Shown here: positions 8,782 to 18,970 of the stretch, one piece after another
Numbering within the stretch: the first letter of the stretch is position 1
Layout of the letters: the number at the start of each line of letters is the position of its first letter
NCBI RefSeq assembly: GCF_024323335.1
Contig: NC_066581.1
Span: 224,782,039 to 224,846,038 of the forward strand
Source of the DNA: Lathyrus oleraceus
Taxonomy: Eukaryota; Streptophyta; Magnoliopsida; Fabales; Fabaceae
Length of the DNA: 64,000 bases
Direction of reading: 5' to 3'
The notes under the pieces: generated by a model
What the model was told of the DNA's origin: nothing
Databases searched by the model: none
The model's input: only the letters and a program-made list of their open reading frames with translations
Program-made: the position numbers and the translations under genes

Positions 8782-11203
8782 CTAAGACTCCGCTCGGAGC
8801 ACCTCTTCATCCTCTTCTTCTTCTTCTCCCCCCAGCTCCTCCTCCGCTTCAAACGGGCAGGTAATCTCACCATCCCGGACGCAGCAGTTATAGGCCGACC
8901 CTGCTGTCACCAACTCAGGGTTCAGAAGCCCGAGCTGCTCGACAGCATTGTCGAAACCCTCTTTGAAGCAGGCCACGAGATCTTGGTTGAGAGTCCGAAT
9001 ATGCCCTAGCAGCTCACCGCGCGAACCAAGGGCGCGTTCCTCCTCGGTCTCATCTGCCAGAGGACGGACCTTTCCCTCGAGGGACTCAACCTGAGCCCGT
9101 AGGCCAGCGTTGTCCTCGATCAGCTTCTGATGGTCGACCACCTGCTCTTCCAAGCTCGCCTTAGCAGCCTTCAACTGGTCCCTCTCCCTTTCCACCTCCT
9201 CCAGCTTCTGGCTCAGCCCTTCCTGCAGCTGATGCTCTTCTTTGTAGTCCGACAGATCTTTAGATAGTCTTTCCTTCTCCGTCCGAACCTGCAAAAGGGC
9301 ATCCTCCAGCGAGGCGGTGGAGACCGAAGCGTCGGTCATAACCATGGCCGTCTCCATCACCCGGATGACAGCAGCAATATCCCTGGCCAGATCTTTTCTC
9401 CGGGCAGCAGCGTCCTGGTCCAGAATAGCCTTGGCCTCAGGCGCAGGCACAACAATCGACTCCTCGGCCTTGAAGAACGACCGTTCCACATAGCAGGGAG
9501 GTAGAAGATAGCTGCCCGGTCCATTCGGACTTCCTGGAGACGACCTGGTGAGAGGCCCAGCCGGACGCTTCCGTTTATGGAGGGGGGAAGCCGCTGGCGA
9601 CGGACTGCTGTCAGGAATGTTGATCGGGTTAGACCGAGGAGGAGAGGAAGGAATCACGCTCGCCGCCTGCGAGGGACCGACCCCGGCATCGCCAGCAGTC
9701 TCCGAGACACGGGCCACAGTTTTCTTCTTCTTCTTGGGCACCCGGTCAGGAGCGCCGACCTGATTCGCTAGCTTCAGCACCCGATCACGAGCATTGGGCA
9801 TGGCACCTGCAAATAAATTACACACAAACATTAGCAACCGAAGTCATAAACAGAAATAAAAAGCTAAACAAAGTCTGCCTACTCAATAACGCCAGAGCTT
9901 CCTCCTCGGTATCACACTCGAGCAGAGCCTTCGTATTGATATAACGCGTCTCGGTGATTAGCTCCCCGGCCTCATCCAGGTAGGGCACGCCCTGTCGATT
10001 CGCCCAGAACGCCAAGCTGAAGCTCTGCACGTAATCGACCAGCTTCTTGTACGCGAGCCTATCCTCCTCGCCGAGCATCGCGTACTTGACCCGGTAATGC
10101 GCCGTGGAGAGATCGAAATGATCACGCTGCCACCTCAGCGGTATCTTCGACATCAGCGTCTCCTCCCCGTTGGGTTCCCGTTGATAGTAGTATAGAGAGT
10201 GAAGGGCAGCCCGGGTAATCGGCATCACCACGTACCACCGGCTTTTGAAATGGCGAACAGAATCCTCGTACGTCTTGAACAGACGCACGGGCTGCTTGAA
10301 AGAAACCCAACTGTGGCGACCACGGGAACCGGACCTCTGGAGATGGAAAACGTGGAAGAAGAGAGCCCGGGTGCAACCAATGCCGAGGAACTGGCAAACT
10401 AACTCGAATGCCCGCATAAATGCGAGAGCATTAGGATGTAGTTGGGACGGCGCCAGCCGGAGCCACTTGAAGACCGACATCTGGAAGGAGTTGAAGGGCA
10501 GTCTAATCCCCGCCTCACGAAAAGCAAATTCATACATGGTGAACTGCTTCCCCGGGAAATGATGACAAATGCGGTCTTCTTCCTTGGGGGCGCAGCAATA
10601 CCAGTTTGGTGGATCCTCCCGGCTTATGGTCTCGACCATAGCGTGAGCAGTGATGGCCTCGTCACAGAAGTCTGATTCCTCCTCCAAGGGCTCGTCCGCA
10701 ACCCATGAGAAGTCGACCTGCCCGGAAGAGGAGGCGTGTTCGGTACCATCTCGGACACTCTCATCCCCGACAGGGAGACGAGCGATTGTCGCGTCTTCGG
10801 TGGAGGACCCAGAATCTTCCTTCCTCGGTCGTAAGCGCCCGGTAGCACCTGAAACGCAGACAGAAAGAGTGAATTCGACGTCATATCAAATCCACCCTTC
10901 CACCGCAGGTCAAGTGAAAGGGCGTAGCGGCGACGGACACTAACCGCGCTCAACTCGGTGCGCGCGCATTCTATGGAGACCGGGCATAAACTTCATACAG
11001 CCTATGCAAGTATTGCCCAGCATATGAAGTTTATGCCCGGTACAGTAGGATCCCAACCCTATTTTCTACCATCTAATATACACCTACAGTCCACTACACT
11101 GTTCCCAAGTTAAACCTAACCACATTTCTACAAAAATAGCATGCGTTTGACAGAAAACAACAAGGAAAAAGAATGGGTCACAGTGGAAAATCATACCTGA
11201 CAT
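8782..11203 (-). CDS. E1 antisense gene (aORF), three exons, plant gypsy-type transposon protein
   Basis: Proposed minus-strand exons: 11203-11197, 10848-9883 and 9806-8782, in total 1998 nt or 665 residues. Donors are CAG/GTATGA and A/GTAGGC, acceptors TTTCAG and TTTGCAG, and the frame is kept across both junctions. The ATG at 11203 is the first ATG downstream of the TATA box at 11373-11383. Exon 2 carries the conserved plant domain annotated as 'putative gypsy type transposon' (LPFNSF, then SQLHPNA). Exon 3 is basic and serine-rich, then a long coiled coil, then an acidic tail. Antisense ORFs in this position are known from Tat elements such as Grande and Retand; their function is unknown. 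The splicing model is my inference. Confidence 0.8.
9807..9882 (-). other. Proposed intron 2 of the antisense gene (76 nt)
   Basis: Minus-strand GTAGGC donor and TTTGCAG acceptor. Reading through instead gives a stop soon after the exon 2 frame. Removal joins two long open frames in phase. 76 nt is close to the minimum for plant introns. Confidence 0.7.
10849..11196 (-). other. Proposed intron 1 of the antisense gene (348 nt)
   Basis: Donor GTATGA right after ATGTCAG, acceptor GCGTTTCAG at 10849. It contains an 18-bp perfect inverted repeat at 10980-11040. Confidence 0.65.
10980..11040. repeat. 18-bp perfect inverted repeat with 25-nt loop
   Basis: CCGGGCATAAACTTCATA at 10980-10997 is the exact reverse complement of 11023-11040. 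It would fold into a strong hairpin inside intron 1 of the antisense gene. Confidence 0.85.
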
Positions 11204-11746
11204 AGTTAAGTTGAAAGGGGTACGGTGGTGTCCGAGCAGAAGACGGTGGTTCAGATAGGAGGACGGGCGGAGACGGCGGTCCAGACGGTTGAGCAAGCAA
11301 ACGAGAGAGAAGGTGGAGAACTCCGGTGAACGTATGAGCGAGAAAAAAAGGTGGAAATGAAGTTACTCAACCCCTTTTTATAGGGCTTGGCACGTAGACC
11401 AACACGCTAGGTCATCATTGCCTAGCCTGCCTACGCCGTCTTTGCGCGCGAAACGAAGCGACGCCACTAATCCTGAGACACGTCTATCAAAGATAAGAAA
11501 CTGAAACGACCCGAGCACCTATCCGTCTCCTCGACTCACCAAGACGCCACCTCCCCGCGTCGTACCCACGTTTACTACAAGGAAGGTGCAGACCAACCGA
11601 TCACCTCCATCCCCGACATTCCCGGAGAAAATGTCAGTCATGAATAGGTCTGTTACAACCTCACCTGTCTAACGATCAAGCTTCCCCATCGTCTCGGGGA
11701 ACCCTTAGTTGAAACATAAGTCATCTCTCTGGCTCAGAGACTCGAC
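11204..11746. other. Antisense leader/promoter and E1 3' untranslated region
   Basis: No coding frame is supported. It holds the antisense leader and TATA box, then the stretch leading to the polypurine tract. Confidence 0.6.
11373..11383 (-). promoter_or_regulatory. TATA box of the antisense gene
   Basis: CTATAAAAAGG on the minus strand, 170 bp upstream of the first ATG (11203), with a C/T-rich leader between. It is placed inside E1, not in the LTR, so the gene probably has its own promoter. Confidence 0.7.
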
Positions 11747-11758
11747 TTGGGGGGCTCC
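11747..11758 (+). other. E1 polypurine tract
   Basis: TTGGGGGGCTCC directly before the TG of the 3' LTR, the usual position for plus-strand priming. Its last four bases are not purine-only. Confidence 0.7.
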
Positions 11759-12357
11759 TGTTCTGGACTGGGCCATGACACTAGGCACGGCACGGCCCAA
11801 TGCTCGCCAAGCCCACGTCCAAACGACCGTGTCCAAGCGACCACGAGGACACGTCAGGTGAACGACCGTCCGCCCGAAGAATGTCTCCCCGGCCCCTTAA
11901 ATACGTGTCGGACAACGAGCGGGTCCTCCTCATATGATCTCCATCCACTCATCGTCAACCCACGTCGCGGACACCTAAGTTGTGTCGGGCAGAGCCATAA
12001 CGGCATCTCACTCACCACGTCACCCAACTCCCTATATTGTCTCCTTAGGGATAGGGGCAGTTGGACCAGGGGGCAGACCTTGGTCTAGGTCTTAACGCTT
12101 CTTACGCGTCCCCTGGCAGCTCCTCCTTGGGCCTAGCTAATCCAGCCCATTAGGAGCCTTGGCCCAGCGCTGGGGGCTCAATATAAATACCCCTTTCATG
12201 GCAAAGGGGCAGGTATTCTAACTCACACTCTGATAACCTCATTCTGTACCTTTTCTGACTTAAGCGTTGGAGCACCTTGCAGGTACACCCCCCTCTCACT
12301 TCATTCTCCGGCCCATTCACCAAGACCTTGGAAGGCCCTCCTGATCAGGTGAGATCA
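11759..12357 (+). repeat. E1 3' LTR
   Basis: 599 bp, TG to CA. By eye it is identical to 596-1195 except for one C fewer in a C run. Confidence 0.96.
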
Positions 12358-12362
12358 GAATG
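12358..12362. repeat. Target duplication of E1, right copy
   Basis: GAATG, same as 591-595. Confidence 0.95.
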
Positions 12363-13062
12363 TATGAAAAAATAAAATAAATACAAATACATAAATAATT
12401 AATTTATAGAAGGTAACATACATAAAATTGAAATGAATCGGATGAAGTTTTTTTCGACAATTAATTGATTTTGAAATAGAAATTTCCACACTTGCTGTAG
12501 AAGAACCATTATGCAACGGCGATTACTTTAGCTTCCCAGAACGTCACTTTTTGTGAATATGAATGATATGTTTATTTTCTTTGTTTTTGTTCTTTTATTC
12601 ATGAGAAGGAAAATGGACCTAGTCCATTAATTCTACCATCATAATACCCTTTTTTATCACCTTTATTTCTAATATATAATTTAATTAATATAAATATTAT
12701 ATGTTTATTTAAAATATCCATTAACATGCTTTCATATTTTTAGATCTATTAAAACAATAAAATAAAATAAAAAAATAATAAAACTTAATCTTAATTATTA
12801 AATATAATAAATAAACTTGTAAAATCAAAAAATAATAGATAGTATAAAAGTAAAGATAATTAAATTTAATATTATTAATCTATCAAAATATTTTTTTATA
12901 AAATAAATAATTAAACTATAGAAATAAAAACAAGTAATTAAAATAGACGATAGAAATAAATAATTAAGATATAATTATACATATAAAATAAATTATTTCC
13001 TAACTAATAAAATTTACAAAAGATAAATAAATGTATTGCATATAAAATATCAGGATGTTACA
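12363..13062. other. AT-rich DNA ending GGATGTTACA, possible LTR end
   Basis: No gene. It is very AT-rich and ends in TGTTACA exactly where the eroded antisense gene to the right begins. Together with 1-590 it could be an older LTR that entered that gene. Weakly supported. Confidence 0.35.
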
Positions 13063-15221
13063 CTCCTTCTGCTGAAGAACTCTCTGATCCATTTTGAACA
13101 CCCGACACGCTTCCACCGCATCTTTAGAAGCCTTCTCCCACTGTTTCTCTCCCTAAGCAAGAGAAGTTTTCAACCTCGTTATCTGAGCATCCAAAATGGA
13201 CGGAAGATCGTACCGATATACCTTTTCTCGCAAAGAGTCGATAGACTCGAATTTTTCCTGGAATTCGGCCAACTCTTTCTCAGCTTCAAAATTGCCCCGC
13301 TCAAGGACCTCACATTTCCGCCTCAGCTTATCTCATTCCCTTAAAAGGTCTTAAGCATATGCGAAAAGACCCTATTTGTCTGTTACAGATGAGCTTCAGA
13401 CAAAAGCCAAGTCCTCATTAGCCACAACAATAACAAATTCCTCTAGGGTGCTTCGCACCCGAGACGAAAGAATGACATGAAGCCGGAAGAAATGAGTAAG
13501 AGCCTCATGCTTGTCACCCTTAGACAAGCAATCATGTTTGGAAGAACCCTCTTCAACAAGAGTGGACGAGCTATCACCCTGACTCCTCTTGACAAGAGGT
13601 GAAGACGACGAAGGCTCCTAAATAGAAAAACCAACTGTCGTTGTAGTCAACTGTTCCATCTCAAGGGTTATACCTAGGGTAGAATTTACAACTACCGTCG
13701 GGGAAATCACCTACAGTCGGTATCTGGACCCCTAGAGCAGGAGTAGAAGCAACAATAACAGCCACCGACATTTGTCTAGATAAACTGGTTGTAAGACCCT
13801 GATCTTTGGCGAGCGCAAGAGCCTAATGCATTTGATCCATATTATCTGCAAGACATGAGTAACATTATAAAAAAGGGCACCAATAATTCCCATCCTCACC
13901 AAAGAGTTTTTGTCTTTCAAAATGGTCAGGCGCATTGACAATCACATAAGTATCTAATTGTCTCGTATTTTACTAAAAATAGAGTACTTTGCTAGGACCA
14001 AATCCTTATTCATAACCGAGCCCTTGATACATGGAATATATATCCTTCTTCATTTTCATCTTCTTAGAAGATAGATGATTTAGCCCAAAATGGTAAGAAG
14101 GAAGAGGCCAATGGAAATGCGCCATAGACCAATACTTCTGAAAACTGCTTCTGCAAGAACTGGCGCACCTCATCGAGGCCGAAGACAAACAAAAGGAAAG
14201 ATGAGATTCAGGAGTAACAGGTTTCAACAGTTTGAAACAATCTAGAAAATTACCCTAGCTTACGGCAAAATAGCCAATACCATGGCACTTGGGGGCGAAG
14301 GAAGGCTAATCCCTGATCCCGGGTATCATCCAGAGAAGTACGGGCTACAGAAAAAAGTTTGAAAAAAAAGCCCCAAGAAGGGTTTAAAGATTTATACCCA
14401 ACACAAAGTTGGAACACCTTCATGAAGGATCATGCTCCGGGATAAAGCTGTGAGGGGGAAACTTTCAAATGGTTCATCACTGCAACGTTAAAATCAGATA
14501 AGGGTAAGCATATGCCCAACCCGGTGAAAAGACACTCGTATAAAGGAACCGAACAACCATCAAAAGAATTGCATATCCTCTCCCCTAAACCTACTGGGTG
14601 AGTCAACCAATCCAAGGGATTTCCAACCATAATGCCAGCTTTTTCTATAGCCTCGTTTGTATTCAAAATGGAAGGAGTCCTAATCACTTTAGCGGCCACC
14701 CAATAGTACTTACTAGCATAGGTTGATTCTACTAGCCGGAGCCCCTTGCGGGCCAATACATTAACTTTGTAATGATCACTAGGGTTGATCTAAGATACAT
14801 CATCAGGTTTCCCCTGACACTCTGAATGATGAGCGATTTCAGCATCGTTAGGTTCTTATCCAATCACTCTCAGATATGTCTTAATGAAGCTACCAACATG
14901 TTCCCTCCTCTGACGAGCAACTTCTATTTCTGCCTCAGTCAATACATGGGGAGACGTCGGCTTCTCGACAAGGTTTTCACCTCTATCAGGTTTCTCTGGA
15001 AATAGAGTCTACGAAGAATCCCTAAAAGGAGCCCTGTCTTAAAGAGACTCTCCAAACATTCCTTCCATTTCTGAGTCATCAATTAAAGGGATAATTTATG
15101 GTTTAGAATCCCGACTAACAAAGAAAAAGGAATGTGATTTAGACTTTGTTCCCCTCATCGAAGAAGAAGAAGAAGAACTACCCTCAGAATCACTCTCGAT
15201 GATAATAGGATTATCGTTCAT
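13063..15221 (-). pseudogene. Eroded antisense gene of a second Tat element
   Basis: Minus-strand remnant related to the E1 antisense gene. Starting at an ATG near 15221, it shows an acidic, serine-rich head, then around 14430-14620 a stretch (LPLSDFNVAV, SQLYPGA) matching the conserved domain of the E1 copy (LPFNSFQMSV, SQLHPNA), then a coiled-coil-like tail (KELAEFQEKF) near 13250. Stops and frameshifts interrupt it throughout. It is cut on the left at 13062. With the LTR remnant at 16459 it gives the order antisense gene then 3' LTR, as in E1. Confidence 0.75.
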
Positions 15222-15453
15222 TGTAACAAAAAATACAGTAAATGATGAAATAAAAAGATGAAGGGGAGGAAATGCATCTCAAAATATAAGGTTGAACGCA
15301 GTAAAGCAAAACAGAAAGTCGAAAGTCGAAGCTTTGAATGGGCGATAACAGTTACTATGGTAAAATTCTCTTAGAGAAGAGGAAGAGACTCAAAGGAAAC
15401 AAGGAAAACTCAGTCTACAAGATTGTTGAAAAGTGTCTCCATACTCCCTCTAT

Positions 15454-15463
15454 CCTTATATAG
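15454..15463 (-). promoter_or_regulatory. TATA-like box of the eroded antisense gene
   Basis: CTATATAAGG on the minus strand about 230 bp upstream of the proposed ATG, in the same arrangement as in E1. Confidence 0.5.
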
Positions 15464-15680
15464 GAAAATATAATCGAGCAAATCGGATTCAAAAGTAAGA
15501 AGCAAGCAAGGATCAACGGTCAATTTTTTCCTTGAGAACACAATCAAACTCAAGTGCACTCGAGTGTATAGTAAGTTGCGTCACGCCACTCCATACCTTT
15601 TCAGGTCACACGTCAAACAAAAACGGATAAACATTTCAACGATGGGACCGCATTTTTGGAAAAACCAAAATAGTGCATGG

Positions 15681-16017
15681 TGTAATGCCTCAGACTGCTT
15701 TCAGGATTACCGACTGACCCCACAAACCAACAAATGTCTTTTTAACATGCTTTATCCTCACTCACACACTTTTCGGGAAACTTCCCAAAAGGTCACCCAT
15801 CCAAATACTACTCCAAGTCAAGCATGCTTGACTAAGGAGTTCTTATTTGTTAGGCTACCAAACAGAAGATGCATCTTGTTGGTATAGGTAGTATCAATCA
15901 ATCCTTATAAGTATTCCTTTAACCATGTAGTCCTATACCTGCACAACCTTAAGATCCTCTCATTCCGATGTGAATTCGGACGAGCACTCCCCACCCTCTT
16001 CAACATCGGGTGTTACA
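15681..16017 (-). repeat. Cassandra 3' LTR
   Basis: 337 bp. On the minus strand it lies downstream, so it is the 3' LTR. Confidence 0.85.
15770..15875 (-). other. 5S-rRNA-like segment in Cassandra 3' LTR
   Basis: The minus strand contains AGAACTCC, then CAAGCATGCTTG, AGTAGTAT and GGATGGGTGACC in the order of plant 5S rRNA. These correspond to the internal RNA polymerase III control region. The first half is diverged, so this is not a ribosomal gene. Confidence 0.8.
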
Positions 16018-16132
16018 ACCACTCTCTTCCTCCTTCGACCTCAGGTGTTATATGCCTACCAACTTTTTCTTAGATCATCCCCGAACCACATCGTACTGTG
16101 AGAGATCTGGTCGGATACCATTTGTAACGCCT
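16018..16132 (-). other. Cassandra internal region with primer site
   Basis: 115 bp without a reading frame. The minus-strand end next to the 5' LTR has TGGTATCCGACCAGA, close to a tRNA-Met primer site. Confidence 0.65.
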
Positions 16133-16456
16133 CAGACTACTTTCATGATTATTGACTGACCCCACAAACCAACATGAGTCTTTTCAACATGCTTTGTCTT
16201 TACTCACACATTTTTCGGGAATCCCAGAGGGTCACCCATCCAAATACTACTCCAAGTCAAGTACACTTAACTAATGAGTTCTTATTTGTTAGGTTACCGA
16301 AAAGAAGATCCATCTTGTTGATATAAGTAGTACCAATCAATCCTTATAAGCCTTCCTTTAACCATGCAGTCCCATACCTGCACTACCTCAGGATCCTCTA
16401 ATTCCGATGTGAATTCAGGCGACCATTCCCCTCCCTATTCGGCCTCGGGTCTTACA
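16133..16456 (-). repeat. Cassandra 5' LTR
   Basis: 324 bp, similar to 15681-16017 but with many substitutions and small gaps. Confidence 0.85.
16212..16312 (-). other. 5S-rRNA-like segment in Cassandra 5' LTR
   Basis: Second copy of the 5S-like block. GGATGGGTGACC is intact and the A-box-like part reads TTAAGTGTACTTG. Confidence 0.8.
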
Positions 16457-16458
16457 GG

Positions 16459-16830
16459 TGCCAGTTGACGCCTAGACAAACATTCTCATAAGCCGGCCAC
16501 GACTACTAAAAGACTCTACTGATATCCAAAATGTCTGACGAGTCTTGAGGGCAACTATTCTATGTCGGTCAAAGGCCCAAGGACCAACGACTACACGTCG
16601 GCCAAATGCCTAATAACACAAGGCCCATTTATTTAACCTATTTCATAAAGCTCGAGATATAAATACCTTGTAAAAGGGTTTTCAGGTACATAATCTCCAC
16701 TCTCATTACGGTTATCTTAACACTAAACTTACTTGGGCATTGAAGTGTAAACCATGCAGGTACCCCCCCCCCCCCCCTTTGAACCATCGTATAGGATATT
16801 AGCAACTCTGATTCAAGATCGACACCGATC
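16459..16830 (+). repeat. 3' LTR remnant of the second Tat element
   Basis: It shares the layout of the E1 LTR: GATATAAATACC at 16656-16667, an AAAGGGNTTT-type stretch, then CATGCAGGTAC and a C run, matching CTTGCAGGTACACCCCCC in E1. Both ends are uncertain. It is the plus-strand partner of the eroded antisense gene at 13063-15221, with Cassandra between them. Confidence 0.6.
16763..16777 (+). repeat. Run of 15 C
   Basis: Homopolymer expanded from the short C run that follows CAGGTA in the related E1 LTR. Confidence 0.9.
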
Positions 16831-17102
16831 AACAACGTTGATTCAAGATCAATGCTTCCGCTTTAAGAAGCACCGTGATTTCCACCTTCAATCCACGACA
16901 CTGCTTCAAGGAAGCACGAGCGAAGCTTCGCTCCACTGTAGATTCCGTGATCTTCTTCATTTATGGTTCCGCAATTGATCAATATTATTAAAATAATTCA
17001 CTTTAAAATAATTTATTTTAAAATAACAGGTATATAATATTAAAATTTTAATAATCATGTAATAGATACATTTAAATGGGAGACTTAAACAAACAAAAAA
17101 AT
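16831..17102. other. Non-coding, no feature seen
   Basis: Possible tail of the Tat LTR, with a duplicated GTTGATTCAAGATC-like motif, then AT-rich DNA. Confidence 0.5.
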
Positions 17103-17220
17103 GTGGCCTAGTCGAGAGTGGCTTGCTTGATGAAGGAGAGGTCGTGTGTTCAATCTCTCTTGGATGGAAAGTTTTAATACTTTTAACTTTTAAAGTTTCA
17201 AAGTCAAACAAAAAAAAACA
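17103..17220 (+). mobile_element. tRNA-like SINE head
   Basis: GTGGCCTAGTCGAGAGTGG resembles a polymerase III A box and GGTCGTGTGTTCAATC a B box, about 30 bp apart, followed by an A-rich stretch near 17208-17220. This is the layout of a plant tRNA-derived SINE. Body and target duplication are not clear. Confidence 0.4.
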
Positions 17221-17722
17221 AAAGCCACGTAGACTTAAAATAAAAAAAAATTAAAATAAAAAAATCCAACTAAGCAATCCATGTCATTTAAAAAAAAGTG
17301 TAATGTCACGTAATCTGGAAAGGGCAAGGAAAGATTCTATGTTTTTATCAACATATGGCAGGGGAGAAAATGGGTATTGGCCCTTTATTTTATCATCAAT
17401 CTCGTGTAAAAATTCTGGTAGGTCAATTAAAAAATTCAGTAGTCAATAAAAAATTCAATAGATCATTCAAAAAACCCAATATACATTCTCAAAGACATTT
17501 TGAAAAAAATGATGCGTGACAAATTTTCCCGAATTTTTCAAAAATCCAAAAATAAAACAAAACAAAACTAAAATGTTAAACAAAAACAAACTGACAAAAA
17601 TTTTAAAAATCCAAAAAATGACCATGAATTTAGTGGCATTTTCTAAAAATCCGGTTTTCTATATGCCTTTTTAAAATTGCGAGTATGCATCTACGCTTTT
17701 TTATCGGCAATTTCAAAATGGC
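17221..17722. other. AT-rich non-coding DNA
   Basis: A-rich sequence with many short AAAATCC-type repeats. Similar-looking sequence returns at 18980-19360, so it may be one older repeat split by the LTR-like segment between. No gene. Confidence 0.4.
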
Positions 17723-18970
17723 TGTAAGAACCCATGTAAAATACGAAGAAGATATGTTCATCTTTCTTAGCTTAATTTTGATGAAGACAAAATGATATCT
17801 TAAGAACAAAGATCAAAGAAGAAGTGTCAAGTTTATGTCAAGATTTGAATTTCAATAATATTGGATCATAAACAAATGTACAATGTTTAAATCAATGGTT
17901 ATAGAGATTCTCAAAGAAAAAGTTTAAAAAGTAATTTTATGCATGTTTTTCAAAATGGCAAAAAGTAACATTTTTAGTTGTGAAAATTTTCGAAGTCCGC
18001 ACTGAGGTAATCAATTAACCCTCCTTTGTATACTCGATTAACATGTCTTCTGTTTGAAGTAAATCTTGTATTTTCAAATAGGCTATTCGATTATCCCCTA
18101 GTAAAGAGGCCAATTAATTGATTAACCTTTCCAAATTTCACTTATTTTTGGATGTCAAAGCAAGGCTAATCGATTACCCCTATAGTGCTAATCGATTAAC
18201 CATGTTTCTTTTTGAAAAATTACTGTAACATTGTATTATTTTGTCACCTTTCTTCATCTCTAAACCTTTTTATAATCATGACAATTGTTCATAATATTTT
18301 TCCAACAATGAAAATCAAGATGTGCATGGTTCACTATAAATAGAAGAATTGTTCAAATTCAAAAACATCTTCTTCACGAACATTTTTGCTATTTTTCAAG
18401 TATTTGCATCATTTTAATAGAAAAAATTTTCCTGGATAATTTTTATTTTAATGTGAAAAAGTTTAGAAAAACACTTGATCATTTAAATGTTTATATTATA
18501 TTGATTTGTTCATTAAAGGGAAACATTGAATTTTCACATATCATAAAAGCAACAAAAACTCAAAGTTGGTGCAAAGTTTGTCTACAATATTTTTCATACA
18601 AACTGTTATATATTTCACCAAGCGTGTGGTGATTCTTCATCTGTAAGAAACTATTATACTTATTATATGTTGTTACAAATAGAAAAGTTTGTTTATATAT
18701 TTGTTGGAAAGGTCCTTTAAATCTAGGTGATTCAAAGTCCACCATTGTTGTTGGTGTTTTTCGAAAATCAAGAAAGTGGTGTGTTTCTTTGTTGTTTTTA
18801 TAATATTGTAGGAGAAGTATTGGTGTGAGGTTTGTACAAAGATCTAACAATAGTGGAAATCTCTCATGGGGTATAAGAAAATTAGATATATCATTGATTG
18901 ATAAGGGAAACTAGTATAATTCCTTGTGTTCATTTATTTTACTGTACTTTACTTTTCTATTTCTTATTCA
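17723..18970 (+). repeat. Probable copia (Sirevirus-like) LTR, ends uncertain
   Basis: It has the general look of Sirevirus LTRs: TGTAAGAACCC start, a cluster of ATCGATTA palindromes at 18010-18205, a TATA-like ACTATAAATAGAAG at 18331-18344, and a late GTTTGTACAAAGATCTAACAA-type segment. No coding part or target duplication is seen, so it may be a solo or truncated LTR. Family assignment is tentative. Confidence 0.35.
18010..18205. repeat. Cluster of ATCGATTA-type palindromes
   Basis: Six partly diverged copies (AATCAATTAACC, CTCGATTAACA, TTCGATTATCCC, AATTGATTAACC, AATCGATTACCC, AATCGATTAACC) within 200 bp, spaced irregularly. Confidence 0.7.

Larger units (their letters stand above)
596..12357 (+). 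mobile_element. E1: nearly complete Ty3/gypsy Tat-lineage retrotransposon with antisense gene
   Basis: Order: LTR, primer site, gag, protease, RT, RNase H, second (archaeal-type) RNase H, integrase, an opposite-strand gene, polypurine tract, LTR. Dual RNase H and an antisense ORF before the 3' LTR are known marks of the Tat lineage. The LTRs are 600 and 599 bp and by eye differ by one base in a C run, and both target duplications are intact, so the insertion is recent. The gag-pol frame is open apart from the solo LTR at 2749-4155. The element is GC-richer than the DNA around it. Confidence 0.95.
15681..16456 (-). mobile_element. Cassandra TRIM with two LTRs
   Basis: Two related ~330-bp repeats, both starting TGTAA and ending TTACA, surround a ~115-bp centre with no coding capacity. 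Each carries a 5S-rRNA-like segment on the minus strand (GGATGGGTGACC with AGTAGTA before it), the defining mark of Cassandra. The minus-strand sequence after the right-hand LTR begins TGGTATCCGA, a degraded tRNA-Met-type primer site (usual form TGGTATCAGA). Cassandra is non-autonomous and needs enzymes from other elements. No target duplication is evident, and the two LTRs differ at many sites, so the copy is old. Confidence 0.88.

Noticed and set aside
15770..16312. 5S rRNA genes
   Set aside because: Only the second half matches 5S well, both copies are in paired LTRs with a primer site; this is Cassandra.
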